A DNA stretch of 64,000 nt, taken from positions 21,175,812 to 21,239,811 of the forward strand of contig OZ026608.1 in NCBI GenBank assembly GCA_964020085.1, written 5' to 3'. A program made the position numbers and the translations under genes. Of the stretch, positions 1-12,016 are shown piece by piece. Within the stretch, counting starts at the first letter, position 1; every line of letters begins with the position of its first letter. The notes under the pieces were generated by a model that saw nothing but the letters and a program-made list of their open reading frames with translations, was not told where the DNA came from and made no database searches. This DNA is from Micromussa lordhowensis. Taxonomy: Eukaryota; Cnidaria; Anthozoa; Scleractinia; Lobophylliidae.

Positions 1-1891
1 AAACACCCTAACGCAAATGCCATCATGTCCTAATTAAAATTTCCTTAAAGTGCCAACCTAGCACAACATTTTACTGCAAACCGCCGCTCCCAAAGTGCCC
101 GTGAAGCTGAGCTATGTCAAATTTGCCAAGGGGACCCTCAACGCGCGTTTTCTGAAATTCTGCAAAGTTGGGACCAGGGGAAACTCCTGCAACAATAAGG
201 CCACAGAAAACACCCTGGCGCCAATGCAATCATAACTTAATTAAGATTTCCTTCAAGTGCCAACCTAGCACAACATTTTGCTGCAAACCGCGCGTCCCAA
301 AGTGCCCGTGAAGCCGAGCTATGTCAAATTTACCAAGGGGACCCTCAACGCGCGTTTTCTGAAATTCTGCAAAGTTGAGACCAGGGGAAACTCCTGCAAA
401 AATAAGGCCACAGAAAACACCCTGGCGCGAATGCCACCATGTCCTAATTACAAGGACGTAAAGTCCCAACATAGCACAACATTTTGCTGAAAACTGCGGC
501 TCCCAAAGTGCCCGTAAAGCCGAGCTATGTCAAATTTGCCAAGGGGACCCCCAGCGCGCGTTTTCTGAAATTCTGCAAAGTTGGGACCAGGGGAAACTAC
601 TGCAAAAAGAAGGCCAGAAAAAACACCCTGGCGCCAATGCCATCATGTCCTAACTAAAATTTTCTTAAAGTGCCAACCTAGCAGAACATTTTGCTGCAAA
701 CCGCGCCTCTTAAACTGCCCGTGGAGCCGAGTTTTGTGAAATTTGCCAAGGGGACCCCCAGCGCGTGTTTCCTAAAATTCTGCAAAGTTAGGACCAGGGG
801 AAACTAATGCAAAAACAAGGCCAGAAAAAAACACCATGGCGCCAATGCCATCATGTCCTAACTAGGATTTCCTTGAAGTGCCAACCTAGCAAAACATTTT
901 GCTGCAAACCGCGCCTCTTAAAGTGCCCGTGAATCCAAGCTATGTCAAATTTGCCAAGGGGACCCCCAGCGCGCGTTTTCTGAACGTCTGCAAAGTTGGG
1001 ACCAGGGGAAACTACTGCAAAAAGAAGGCCAGAAAACACACCCTGGCGCCAATGCCATCATGTCTTAACTAAAATTTCCTTAAAGTGCCAACCTAGCAGA
1101 ACATTTTGCTGCAAACCGCGCCTCTTAAAGTGCCCGTGAAGCCGAGCTATGTCAAATTTGCCAAGGGGACCCCCAGCGCGCGTTTTCTGAAATTCTGCAA
1201 AGTTGGGACCAGGGGAAACTACTGCAAAAAGAAGGCCAGAAAAAACACCCTGGCGCCAATGCCATCATATTCTAGCTACGATTTCCTTGAAATCCCAACC
1301 TAGCAGAACATTTTGCTGCAAACCGCGCGTCCCAAAGTGCCCGTGAAGCCGAGCTATGTCAAATTTGCCAAGGGGACCCTCAACGCGCGTTTTCTGAAAT
1401 TCTGCAAAGTTGGGACCAGGGGAAACTACTGCAAAAAGAAGGCCAGAAAAAACACCCTGGCGCCAATGCCATCATGTCCTAACTAGGATTTCCTTGAAGT
1501 GCCAACCTAGCAGAACGTTTTGGTGCAAACCGCGCCTCTTAAAGTGCCCGTGAAGCCGAGCTATGTCAAATTTGCCAAGGGGACCCCCAGCGCGCGTTTT
1601 CTGAAATTCTGCAAAGTTGGGACCAGGGGAAACTACTGCAAAAAGAAGGCCAGAAAAAACACCCTGGCGCCAATGCCATCATGTTCTTACTAGGATTTCC
1701 TTCAAGTGCCAACCTAGCAGAACATTTTGCTGCAAACCGCGCCTCTTAAAGTGCCCGTGAAGCCGAGCTATGTCAAATTTGCCAAGGGGACCCCCAGCGC
1801 CCGCTTTCTGAAATTCTGCAAAGTTGGGACCAGGGGAAACTACTGCAAAAAGAAGGCCAGAAAAAACAACCCTGGCGCCAATGCCATCATG
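1..1891 (+). repeat. Left-most monomers, several diverged
   Basis: The units at about 28-233 and 234-441 share variants that are rare or absent elsewhere: 'tcccaaagtgcc' for 'tcttaaagtgcc', 'ctcaacgcg' for 'cccagcgcg', 'actcctgcaa', and 'ggccacagaaaac' for 'ggccagaaaaaac'. By eye the first of them differs from the reference at about 15-20 of 207 positions. The unit at 648-855 is diverged in another way ('gtggagccgagttttgtg', 'gtttcctaaaattc'). The unit at 1270-1476 mixes the 'tcccaaag'/'ctcaacgcg' variants of the first units with an otherwise ordinary tail, so it looks like a recombinant. From about 1477 onward units approach the consensus. Diverged units are common toward the edges of satellite arrays, so the true edge may lie a short way to the left; that is inference. 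Confidence 0.8.
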
Positions 1892-2513
1892 TTCTAACTA
1901 CAATTTCTTTGAAGTGCCATCCTAGCAGAACATTTTGCTGCAAACTGCGCCTCTTAAAGTGCCAGTGAAGCCGAGCTATGTCAAATTTGCCAAGGGGACC
2001 CCCAGCGCGCGTTTTCTGAAATTCTGCAAAGTTGGGACCAGGGGAAACTACTGCAAAAAGAAGACCAGAAAAAACACCCTGGCGCCAATGCCATCATGTT
2101 CTAACTAGAATTTCCTTAAAGTGCCAACCTAGCACAACATTTTGCTGCAAACCGCGCCTCTTAAAGTGCCCGTGAAGCCGAGCTATGTCAAATTTGCCAA
2201 GGGGACCCCCAGCGCCCGTTTTCTGAAATTCTGCAAAGTTGGGACCAGGGGAAACTACTGCAAAAAGAAGGCCAGAAAAAACACCCTGGCACCAATGCCA
2301 TCATGTTCTAACAAAGATTGCCTTGAAGTGCCAACCTAGCAGAACATTTTGCTGAAAACCGCGCCTCCTAAAGTGCCCGTGAAGCCGAGCTATGTCAAAT
2401 TTGCCAAGGGGAGCCCCAGCGCACGTTTTCTGAAATTCTGCAAAGTTGGGACCAGGGGAAACTACTGCAAAAAGAAGGCCAGAAAAAACAACCCTGGCGC
2501 CAATGCCATCATG
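1892..2513 (+). repeat. 3-monomer block, copy 1 (622-bp period)
   Basis: Three units recur 622 bp downstream in the same order. Shared markers are 'tacaatttctttgaag' with 'gccatcctagc', then 'tagaatttccttaaag' with 'agcacaac', then 'aacaaagattgcc', followed by 'gctgaaaaccgcgcctcc' and 'ggggagcccc'. The period is 3 x 207 + 1; the extra base is an inserted A in 'aaaaaacaaccc' at the end of this copy. The same insertion also lies just upstream, at 1861. Confidence 0.9.
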
Positions 2514-3134
2514 TTCTAACTACAATTTCTTTGAAGTGCCATCCTAGCAGAACATTTTGCTGCAAACTGCGCCTCTTAAAGTGCCAGTGAAGCCGAGCTA
2601 TGTCAAATTTGCCAAGGGGACCCCCAGCGCGCGTTTTCTGAAATTCTGCAAAGTTGGGACCAGGGGAAACTACTGCAAAAAGAAGGCCAGAAAAAACACC
2701 CTGGCGCCAATGCCATCATGTTCTAACTAGAATTTCCTTAAAGTGCCAACCTAGCACAACATTTTGCTGCAAACCGCGCCTCTTAAAGTGCCCGTGAAGC
2801 CGAGCTATGTCAAATTTGCCAAGGGGACCCCCAGCGCCCGTTTTCTGAAATTCTGCAAAGTTGGGACCAGGGGAAACTACTGCAAAAAGAAGGCCAGAAA
2901 AAACACCCTGGCACCAATGCCATCATGTTCTAACAAAGATTGCCTTGAAGTGCCAACCTAGCAGAACATTTTGCTGAAAACCGCGCCTCCTAAAGTGCCC
3001 GTGAAGCCGAGCTATGTCAAATTTGCCAAGGGGAGCCCCAGCGCACGTTTTCTGAAATTCTGCAAAGTTGGGACCAGGGGAAACTACTGCAAAAAGAAGG
3101 CCAGAAAAAACACCCTGGCGCCAATGCCATCATG
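2514..3134 (+). repeat. 3-monomer block, copy 2
   Basis: This is the second copy of the preceding three-unit block, with the same marker variants in the same order (2514 'tacaatttctttgaag'; about 2720 'tagaatttccttaaag'; 2930 'aacaaagattgcc'; 3032 'ggggagcccc'). It lacks the extra A at its end, so it is one base shorter. The differences I noticed from copy 1 are very few, for example 'aagaagacc' near 2059 in copy 1 against 'aagaaggcc' here. Confidence 0.88.
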
Positions 3135-3962
3135 TTCTAACTAAGATTTCCTTAAAGTGCCAATCTAGCAGAACATTTTGCTGCAAACCGCGCCTCTTAA
3201 AGTGCCCGTGAAGCTGAGCTATGTCAAGTTTGCCAAGGGGACCCCCAGCGCGCGTTTTCTGAAATTCTGCAAAGTTGGGACTGAGGGAAACTACTGCAAA
3301 AAGAAGGCCAGAAAAAACACCCTGGCGCCAATGCCATCATCTTCTAACTACAATTTCCTTGAAGTGCCATGTTAGGAGAACATTTTGCTGCAAACCGCGC
3401 CTCTTAAAGTGCCCGTGAAGCCGAGCTATGTCAAATTTGCCAAGGGGACCCCCAGCGCGCGTTTTCTGAAATTCTGCAAAGTTGGGACCAGGGGAAACTA
3501 CTGCAAAAAGAAGGCCAGAAAAAACACCCTGGCGCCAATGCCATCATGTTCTAACTACGATTTCCTTAAATTGCCAACCTAGCAGAACATTTTGCTGCAA
3601 ACCGCGCCTCTTAAAGTGCCCGTGAAGCCGAGCTATGTCAAATTTGCCAAGGGGACCCCCAGCGCGCGTTTTCTAAAATTCTGCAAAGTTGGGACCAGGG
3701 GAAACTACTGCAAAAAGAAGGCCAGAAAAAACACCCTGGCGACAATGCCATCATGTTCTAACTAGGATTTCCTTCAAGTGCCAACCTAGCAAAACATTTT
3801 GCTGCAAACCGCGCCTCTTAAAGTGCCCGTGAAGCTGAGCTATGTCAAGTTTGCCAAGGGGACCCCCAGCGCGCGTTTTCTGAAATTCTGCAAAGTTGGG
3901 ACTGAGGGAAACTACTGCAAAAAGAAGGCCAGAAAAAACACCCTGGCGCCAATGCCATCATG
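3135..3962 (+). repeat. 4-monomer block, copy 1 (828-bp period)
   Basis: Four units recur 828 bp downstream. Markers are 'gctgagctatgtcaagttt' with 'gactgaggg' in the first unit, 'catgttaggagaac' after the second, and 'ccttaaattgcc', 'tttctaaaattc' and 'ggcgacaatg' in the third. The fourth unit (3756-3962) again carries the 'gctgagc'/'gactgaggg' variants of the first, so that variant type occurs three times between 3135 and 4170. Confidence 0.85.
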
Positions 3963-4640
3963 TTGTAACTAGGATTTCCTTAAAGTGCCCCCCTAGCAGA
4001 ACATTTTGCTGCAAACCGCGCCTCTTAAAGTGCCCGTGAAGCTGAGCTATGTCAAGTTTGCCAAGGGGACCCCCAGCGCGCGTTTTCTGAAATTCTGCAA
4101 AGTTGGGACTGAGGGAAACTACTGCAAAAAGAAGGCCAGAAAAAACACCCTGGCGCCAATGCCATCATGTTCTAACTACAATTTCCTAGAAGTGCCATGT
4201 TAGGAGAACATTTTGCTGCAAACCGCGCCTCTTAAAGTGCCCGTGAAGCCGAGCTATGTCAAATTTGCCAAGGGGACCCCCAGCGCGCGTTTTCTGAAAT
4301 TCTGCAAAGTTGGGACCAGGGGAAACTACTGCAAAAAGAAGGCCAGAAAAAACACCCTGGCGCCAATGCCATCATGTTCTAACTACGATTTCCTTAAATT
4401 GCCAACCTAGCAGAACATTTTGCTGCAAACCGCGCCTCTTAAAGTGCCCGTGAAGCCGAGCTATGTCAAATTTGCCAAGGGGACCCCCAGCGCGCGTTTT
4501 CTAAAATTCTGCAAAGTTGGGACCAGGGGAAACTACTGCAAAAAGAAGGCCAGAAAAAACACCCTGGCGACAATGCCATCATGTTCTAACTAGGATTTCC
4601 TTCAAGTGCCAACCTAGCAGAACATTTTGCTGCAAACCGC
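3963..4640 (+). repeat. 4-monomer block, copy 2 (partial)
   Basis: The first three units, and the start of the fourth, match the block beginning at 3135 at an offset of 828 bp, including 'gactgaggg' (about 4108), 'catgttaggagaac' (about 4196) and 'ggcgacaatg' (about 4567). The match is lost within the fourth unit, which here has the ordinary 'gccgagc' and 'gaccagggg' bases. The boundary near 4640 is approximate. Confidence 0.82.
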
Positions 4641-5204
4641 GCCTCTTAAAGTGCCCGTGAAGCCGAGCTATGTCAAATTTGCCAAGGGGACCCCCAGCGC
4701 GCGTTTTCTGAAATTCTGCAAAGTTGGGACCAGGGGAAACTACTGCAAAAAGAAGGCCAGAAAAAACACCCTGGCGCCAATGCCATCATGTCCTAACTAG
4801 GATTTCCTTGAAGTGCCAACCTAGCAGAACATTTTGCTGCAAACCGCGCCTCTTAAAGTGCCCGTGAAGCCGAGCTATGTCAAATTTGCCAAGGGGACCC
4901 CCAGCGCGCGTTTTCTGAAATTCTGCAAAGTTGGGACCAGGGGAAACTACTGCAAAAAGAAGGCCAGAAAAAACACACTGGCGCCAATGCCATCATGTTC
5001 TAACCTAAATTTCCTTGAAGTGCCATCTTACGAGAACATTTTGCTGCAAACCGCGGCTCTTAAAGTGCCCGTGAAGCCGAGCTATGTCAAATTTGCCAAG
5101 GGGACCCCCAGCGCGCGTTTTCTGAAATTCTGCAAAGTTGGGACCAGGGGAAACTACTGCAAAAAGAAGGCCAGAAAAAACACCCTGGCGCCAATGCCAT
5201 CATG
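4641..5204 (+). repeat. Ordinary monomers with a double stop loss
   Basis: About three consensus-like units lie between two block duplications. In the second, 'taactag' has become 'taaccta' and 'cctagc' has become 'cttacg', which removes both stop codons that normally close one reading frame in each unit. The result is the longest open frame in the window (4834-5238, 134 codons, opening at TTG). I treat it as a chance product of the repeat and not as a gene. Confidence 0.85.
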
Positions 5205-6861
5205 TTCTAACTACGATTTCCTTAAAGTGCCAACCTAGCAGAACATTTTGCTGCAAACCGCGCCTCTTAAAGTGCCCGTGAAGCCGAGCTATGACAAATT
5301 TGCCAAGGGGACCCCCAGCGCGCGTTTTCTGAAATTCTGCAAAGTTGGGACCAGGGGAAACTACTGCAAAAAGAAGGCCAGAAAAAACACCCTGGCGCCA
5401 ATGCCATCATGTTCTAACTAGCATTTCCTTAAAGTGCCAATCTAGCACAACATTTTGCTGCAAACCGCGCCTCTTAAAGTGCCCGTGAAGCCGAGCTATG
5501 TCAAATTTGCCAAGGGGACCCCCAGCGCGCGTTTTCTGAAATTCTGCAAAGTTGGGACCAGGGAAAACTACTGCAAAAGGAAGGCCAGAAAAAACACTTT
5601 GGCGCCAATGCCATCATGTTCTAACTACGATTTCCTTGAAGTGCCAACCTAGCAGAACATTTTGCTGCAAACCGCGCCTCTTAAAGTGCCCGTGAAGCCG
5701 AGCTATGTCAAATTTGAAAAGGGGACCCCCAGCGCGCGTTTTCTGAAATTCTGCAAAGTTGGGACCAGGGAAAACTACTGCAAAAGGAAGGCCAGAAAAA
5801 ACACCCTGTCGCCAATGCCATCATGTTCTAACTTCAATTTCCATCAAGGGCCAACCTAGCACAACATTTTGCTGCAAACCGCGCCTCTTAAAGTGCCCGT
5901 GAAGCCGAGCTATGTCAAATTTGCCAAGGGGACCCCCAGCGCGCGTTTTCTGAAATTCTGCAAAGTTGGGACCAGGGGAAACTACTGCAAAAAGAAGACC
6001 GAAAAAAACACCCTGGCGCCAATGCCATCATGTTCTAACTAAAATTTCCTTCAAGGACCAACCTAGCAGAACATTTTGCTGCAAACCGCGCCTCTTAAAG
6101 TGCCGGTGAAGCCGAGCTATGTCAAATTTGCCAAGGGGACCCCCAGCGCGTGTTTTCTGAAATTCTGCAAAGTTGGGACCAGGGGAAACTACTGCAAAAA
6201 GAAGGCGAGAAAAAACACCCTGGCGCCAATGCCATCATGTTCTAACTAGCATTTCCTTCAAGGGCCAGCCTAGCAGAACATTTTGCTGCAAACCGCTCCT
6301 CTTAAAGTGCCCGTGAAGCCGAGCTATGTCAAATTTGCCAAGGGGACCCCCAGCGCGCGTTTTCTGAAATTCTGCAAAGTTGGGACCAGGGGAAACTACT
6401 GCAAAAAGAAGGCAAGAAAAAACACCCTGGCGCCAATGCCATCATGTCCTAACTAAGATTTCCTTCAACTGCTAACCAAGCAGAACATTTTGCTGCAAAC
6501 CGCGCCTCTTAAAATGCCCGTTAAGCAGAGCTATGTCAAATTTGAAAAGGGGACCCCCAGCGCGCGTTTTCTAAAATTCTGCAAAGTTGGGACCAGGGGA
6601 AACTACTGCAAAAAGAAGGCCAGAAAAAACACCCTGGCGCCAATCCCATCATGTCCTAACTAGGATTTCCTTAAAGTGCTAACCTAGCAGAACATTTTGC
6701 TGCAAACCGCGCCTCTTAAAGTGCCCGTGAAGCCGAGCTATGTCAAATTTGCCAAGGGGACCCCCAGCGCGCGTTTTCTGAAATTCTGCAAAGTTGGGAC
6801 CAGGGGAAACTACTGCAAAAAGAAGGCCAAAAAAAAACACCCTGGCGCCAATGCCATCATG
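5205..6861 (+). repeat. 8-monomer block, copy 1 (1657-bp period)
   Basis: Eight units recur 1657 bp downstream in the same order. Shared markers are 'gagctatgacaaat' (5288 and 6945), 'ccaatctagcacaac', 'cagggaaaac' with 'cactttggcg', 'aaatttgaaaagg' with 'ctgtcgcc', 'ccatcaagggcc', 'aagaccgaaaaaaac', 'gtgccggtgaagcc', and 'tcaactgctaaccaagc' with 'aaaatgcccgttaagcag'. One extra A in the last A-run gives 8 x 207 + 1. Confidence 0.92.
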
Positions 6862-8517
6862 TTCTAACTACGATTTCCTTTAAGTGCCAACCTAGCAAAA
6901 CATTTTGCTGCAAACCGCGCCTCTTAAAGTGCCCGTGAAGCCGAGCTATGACAAATTTGCCAAGGGGACCCCCAGCGCGCGTTTTCTGAAATTCTGCAAA
7001 GTTGGGACCAGGGGAAACTACTGCAAAAAGAAGGCCAGAAAAAACACCCTGGCGCCAATGCCATCATGTTTTAACTAGCATTTCCTTAAAGTGCCAATCT
7101 AGCACAACATTTTGCTGCAAATCGCGCCTCTTAAAGTGCCCGTGAAGCCGAGCTATGTCAAATTTGCCAAGGGGACCCCCAGCGCGCGTTTTCTGAAATT
7201 CTGCAAAGTTGGGACCAGGGAAAACTACTGCAAAAAGAAGGCCAGAAAAAACACTTTGGCGCCAATGCCATCATGTTCTAACTACGATTTCCTTGAAGTG
7301 CCAACCTAGCAGAACATTTTGCTGCAAACCGCGCCTCTTAAAGTGCCCGTGAAGCCGAGCTATGTCAAATTTGAAAAGGGGACCCCCTGCGCGCGTTTTC
7401 TGAAATTCTGCAAAGTTGGGACCAGGGAAAACTACTGCAAAAGGAAGGCCAGAAAAAACACCCTGTCGCCAATGCCATCATGTTCTAACTTAGATTTCCA
7501 TCAAGGGCCAACCTAGCACAACATTTTGCTGCAAACCGCGCCTCTTAAAGTGCCCGTGAAGCCGAGCTATGTCAAATTTGCCAAGGGGACCCCCAGCGCG
7601 CGTTTTCTGAAATTCTGCAAAGTTGGGACCAGGGAAAACTACTGCAAAAAGAAGACCGAAAAAAACACCCTGGCGCCAATGCCATCATGTTCTAACTAAA
7701 ATTTCCTTCAAGGACCAACCTAGCAGAACATTTTGCTGCAAACCGCGCCTCTTAAAGTGCCGGTGAAGCCAAGCTATGTCAAATTTGCCAAGGGGACCCC
7801 GAGCGCGTGTTTTCTGAAATTCTGCAAAGTTGGGACCAGGGGAAACTACTGCAAAAAGAAGGCGAGAAAAAACACCCTGGCGCCAATGCCATCATGTCCT
7901 AACTAGCATTTCCTTCAAGGGCCAACCTAGCAGAACATTTTGCTGCAAACCGCGCCTCTTAAAGTGCCCGTGAAGCCGAGCTATGTCAAATTTGCCAAGG
8001 GGACCCCCAGCGCGCGTTTTCTGAAATTCTGCAAAGTTGGGACCAGGGGAAACTACTGCAAAAAGAAGGCAAGAAAAAACACCCTGGCGCCAATGCCATC
8101 ATGTCCTAACTAAGATTTCCTTCAACTGCTAACCAAGCAGAACATTTTGCTGCAAACCGCGCCTCTTAAAATGCCCGTTAAGCAGAGCTATGTCAAATTT
8201 GAAAAGGGAACCCCCAGCGCGCGTTTTCTAAAATTCTGGAAAGTTGGGACCAGGGGAAACTACTGCAAAAAGAAGGCCAGAAAAAACACCCTGGCGCCAA
8301 TGCCATCATGTCCTAACTAGGATTTCGTTAAAGTGCTAACCTAGCAAAACATTTTGCTGCAAACCGCGCCTCTTAAAGTGCCCGTGAAGCCGAGCTATGT
8401 CAAATTTGCCAAGGGGACCCCCAGCGCGCGTTTTCTGAAATTCTGCAAAGTTGGGACCAGGGGAAACTACTGCAAAAAGAAGGCCAGAAAAAACACCCTG
8501 GCGCCAATGCCATCATG
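6862..8517 (+). repeat. 8-monomer block, copy 2
   Basis: This is the second copy of the eight-unit block, adjacent to the first, with all its marker variants in order. I noted about a dozen or more differences, such as 'ccccctgcgcg' for 'cccccagcgcg' near 7385, 'accccgagcg' near 7797, 'aaagggaacc' near 8204, 'ttctggaaag' near 8235 and 'tttcgttaaag' near 8325. This pair is therefore older, or less well corrected, than the duplication at 27149-46180. Confidence 0.9.
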
Positions 8518-8756
8518 TCCTAACTAGACTTTCCTTGAAGTGCCAACCTAGCAGAACATTTTGCTGCAAACCGCGCCTCTTAAAGTGCCCGTGAAGCCGA
8601 GCTATGTCAAATTTGCCAAGGAGACCCCCAGCGCGCGTTTTCTGAAATTCTGCAAAGTTGGGACCAGGGGAAACTACTGCAAAAAGAAGGCCAGAAAAAA
8701 CACCCTGGCGCCAATGCCATCATGTCCTAACTAGGATTTCCTTGAAGTGCCAACCT

Positions 8757-8772
8757 AGCAAAACATTTTGCT
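8757..8772. repeat. 16-bp perfect inverted repeat, one per monomer in variant form
   Basis: AGCAAAACATTTTGCT is a 7-bp inverted repeat around a 2-bp centre. This is one example of many; units with 'tagcaaaac' have the perfect form, and the commoner 'tagcagaac' units have one mismatch (for example 11861-11876). The site lies at the right side of the variable segment. Short dyads have been proposed as a feature of centromeric satellites that lack a CENP-B box; whether that applies here is inference. Confidence 0.8.
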
Positions 8773-11700
8773 GCAAACCGCGCCTCTTAAAGTGCCCGTG
8801 AAGCCGAGCTATGTCAAATTTGCCAAGGGGACCCCCAGCGCGCGTTTTCTGAAATTCTGCAAAGTTGGGACCAAGGGAAACTACTGCAAAAAGAAGGCCA
8901 GAAAAAACACCCTGGCGCCAATGCCATCATGTCCTAACTAGGATTTCCTTCAAGTGCCAACCTAGCAGAACATTTTGCTGCAAACCGCGCCTCTTAAAGT
9001 GCCCGTGAAGCCGAGCTATGTCAAATTTGCCAAGGGGACCCCCAGCGCGCGTTTTCTGAAATTCTGCAAAGTTGGGACCAGGGGAAACTACTGCAAAAAG
9101 AAGGCCAGAAAAAACACCCTGGCGCCAATGCCATCATGTCGTAACTAAGATTTCCTTGAAGTGCCAACCTAGCAGAACATTTTGCTGCAAACCGCGCCTC
9201 TTAAAGTGCCCGTGAAGCCGAGCTATGTCAAATTTGCCAAGGGGACCCCCAGCGCGCGTTTTCTGAAATTCTGCAAAGTTGGGACCAGGGGAAACTACTG
9301 CAAAAAGAAGGCCAGAAAAAACACGCTGGCGCCAATGCCATCATGTCGTAACTAAAATTTCCTTGAAGTGCCAACCTAGCAAAACATTTTGCTGCAAACC
9401 GCGCCTCTTAAAGTGCCCGTGAAGCCGAGCTATGTCAAATTTGCCAAGGGGACCCCCAGCGCGCGTTTTCTGAAATTCTGCAAAGTTGGGACCAAAGGAA
9501 ACTACTGCAAAAAGAAGGCCAGAAAAAACACCCTGGCGCCAATGCCATCATCTCCTATTTAGAATTTCCTTAAAGTGCCAACCTAGCAGAACATTTTGCT
9601 GCAAACCGCGCCTCTTAAAGTGCCCGTGAAGCCGAGCTATGTCAAATTTGCCAAGGGGACCCCCAGCGCGCGTTTTCTGAAATTCTGCAAAGTTGGGACC
9701 AGGGGAAACTACTGCAAAAAGAAGGCCAGAAAAAACACCCTGGCGCCAATGCCATCATGTCCTAACTAGGATTTCCTTGAAGTGCCAACCTAGCAGAACA
9801 TTTTTCTGCAAATCGCGCCTCTTAAAGTGCCCGTGAAGCCGAGCTATGTCAAATTTGCCAAGGGGACCCGCAGCGCGCGTTTTCTGAAATTCTGCAAAGT
9901 TGGGACCAGGGGAAACTACTGCAAAAAGAAGGCCAGAAAAAACACCCTGGCGCCAATGCAATCATAATCTAACTAGAATTTCCTTAAAGTGCCAACCTAG
10001 CAGAACATTTTGCTGCAAACCGCGCCTCTTAAAGTGCCCGTGAAGCCGAGCTATGTCAAATTTGCCAAGGGGACCCCCAGCGCGCGTTTTCTGAAATTCT
10101 GCAAAGTTGGGACCAGGGGAAACTACTGCAAAAAGAAGGCCAGAAAAAACACCCTGGCGCCAATGCCATCATGTCCTAACTAGGATTTCCTTGAAGTGCC
10201 AACCTAGCAGAACATTTTGCTGCAAACCGCGCCTCTTAAAGTGCCCGTGAAGCCGAGCTATGTCAAATTTGCCAAAGGGACCCCCAGCGCGCGTTTTCTG
10301 AAATTCTGCAAAGTTGGGACCAGGGGAAACTACTGCAAAAAGAAGGCCAGAAAAAACACCCTGGCGCCAATGCCATCATGTCCTAACTAGAATTTCCTTG
10401 AAGTGCCAACCAAGCAGAACATTTTGCTGCAAACCGCGCCTCTTAAAGTGCCCGTGAAGCCGAGCTATGTCAAATTTGCCAAGGGGACCCCCAGCGCGCG
10501 TTTTCTGAAATTCTGCAAAGTTGGGACCAGGGGAAACTACTGCAAAAAGAAGGCCAGAAAAAACACCCTGGCGCCAATGCCATCATGTCCTAACTAGAAT
10601 TTCCTTAAAGTGCCAACCTAGCAGAACATTTTGCTGCAAACCGCGCCTCTTAAAGTGCCCGTGAAGCCGAGCTATGTCAAATTTGCCAAGGGGACCCCCA
10701 GCGCGCGTTTTCTGAAATTCTGCAAAGTTGGGACCAGGGGAAACTACTGCAAAAAGAAGGCCAGAAAAAACACCCTGGCGCCAATGTCATCATGTTCTAA
10801 CTAGGATTTCCTTGAAGTGCCAACCTAGCAGAACATTTTGCTGCAAACCGCGCCTCTTAAAGTGCCCGTGAAGCCGCGCTATGTCAAATTTGCCAAGGGG
10901 ACCCCCAGCGCGCGTTTTCTGAAATTCTGCAAAGTTGGGACCAGGGGAAACTACTGCAAAAAGAAGGCCAGAAAAAACACCCTGGCGCCAATGCCATCAT
11001 GTCCTAACTAGCATTTCCTTAAAGTGCCAACCTAGCAGAACATTTTGCTGCAAACCGCGCCTCTTAAAGTGCCCGTGAAGCCGAGCTATGTCAAATTTGC
11101 CAAGGGGACCCCCAGCGCGCGTTTTCTGAAATTCTGCAAAGTTGGGACCAGGGGAAACTACTGCAAAAAGAAGGCCAGAAAAAACACCCTGGCGCCAATG
11201 CCATCATGTCCTAACTAAGATTTCCTTGAAGTGCCAACCTAGCAGAACATTTTGCTGCAAACCGCGCCTCTTAAAGTGCCCGTGAAGCCGAGCTATGTCA
11301 AATTTGCCAAGGGGACCCCCAGCGCGCGTTTTCTGAAATTCTGCAAAGTTGGGACCAGGGGAAACTACTGCAAAAAGAAGGCCAGAAAAAACACCCTGGC
11401 GCCAATGCCATCATGTCCTAACTAGGGTTTCCTTGAAGTGCCAACCTAGCAGAACATTTTGCTGCAAACCGCGCCTCTTAAAGTGCCGGTGAAGCCGAGC
11501 TATGTCAAATTTGCCAAGGGGACCCCCAGCGCGCGTTTTCTGAAATTCTGCAAAGTTGGGACCAGGGGAAACTACTGCAAAAAGAAGGTCAGAAAAAACA
11601 CCCTGGCGACATGCCATCATGTTCTCACTAGGATTTCCTTGAAGTGCCAACCTAGCAGAACATTTTGCTGCAAACCGCGCCTCTTAAAGTGCCCGTGAAG

Positions 11701-11918
11701 CCGAGCTATGTCAAATTTGCCAAGGGGACCCCCAGCGCGCGTTTTCTGAAATTCTGCAAAGTTGGGACCAGGGGAAACTACTGCAAAAAGAAGGCCAGAA
11801 AAAACACCCTGGCGCCAATGCCATCATGTCCTAACTAGGATTTCCTTGAAGTGCCAACCTAGCAGAACATTTTGCTGCAAACCGCGCCTCTTAAAGTGCC
11901 CGTGAAGCCGAGCTATGT

Positions 11919-11926
11919 CAAATTTG
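11919..11926. repeat. 8-bp palindrome CAAATTTG, one per monomer
   Basis: A perfect palindrome present in nearly all units. It is altered in a few, such as 'gtcaattttgcc' at about 23095 and 25580 and 'tcaagttt' at about 3225. It lies about 58 bp from the junction dyad. It has no recognised function. Confidence 0.8.
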
Positions 11927-12016
11927 CCAAGGGGACCCCCAGCGCGCGTTTTCTGAAATTCTGCAAAGTTGGGACCAGGGGAAACTACTGCAAAAAGAAG
12001 GCCAGAAAAAACACCC

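Noticed and set aside
1106..1303. Recurring 65-codon plus-strand open frames (basic, lysine-rich) as a gene family
   Set aside because: They recur once per satellite unit, open at TTG or GTG and not ATG, are bounded by the same two TAG codons in each unit, and are broken freely by indels. There is no promoter, intron or domain evidence.
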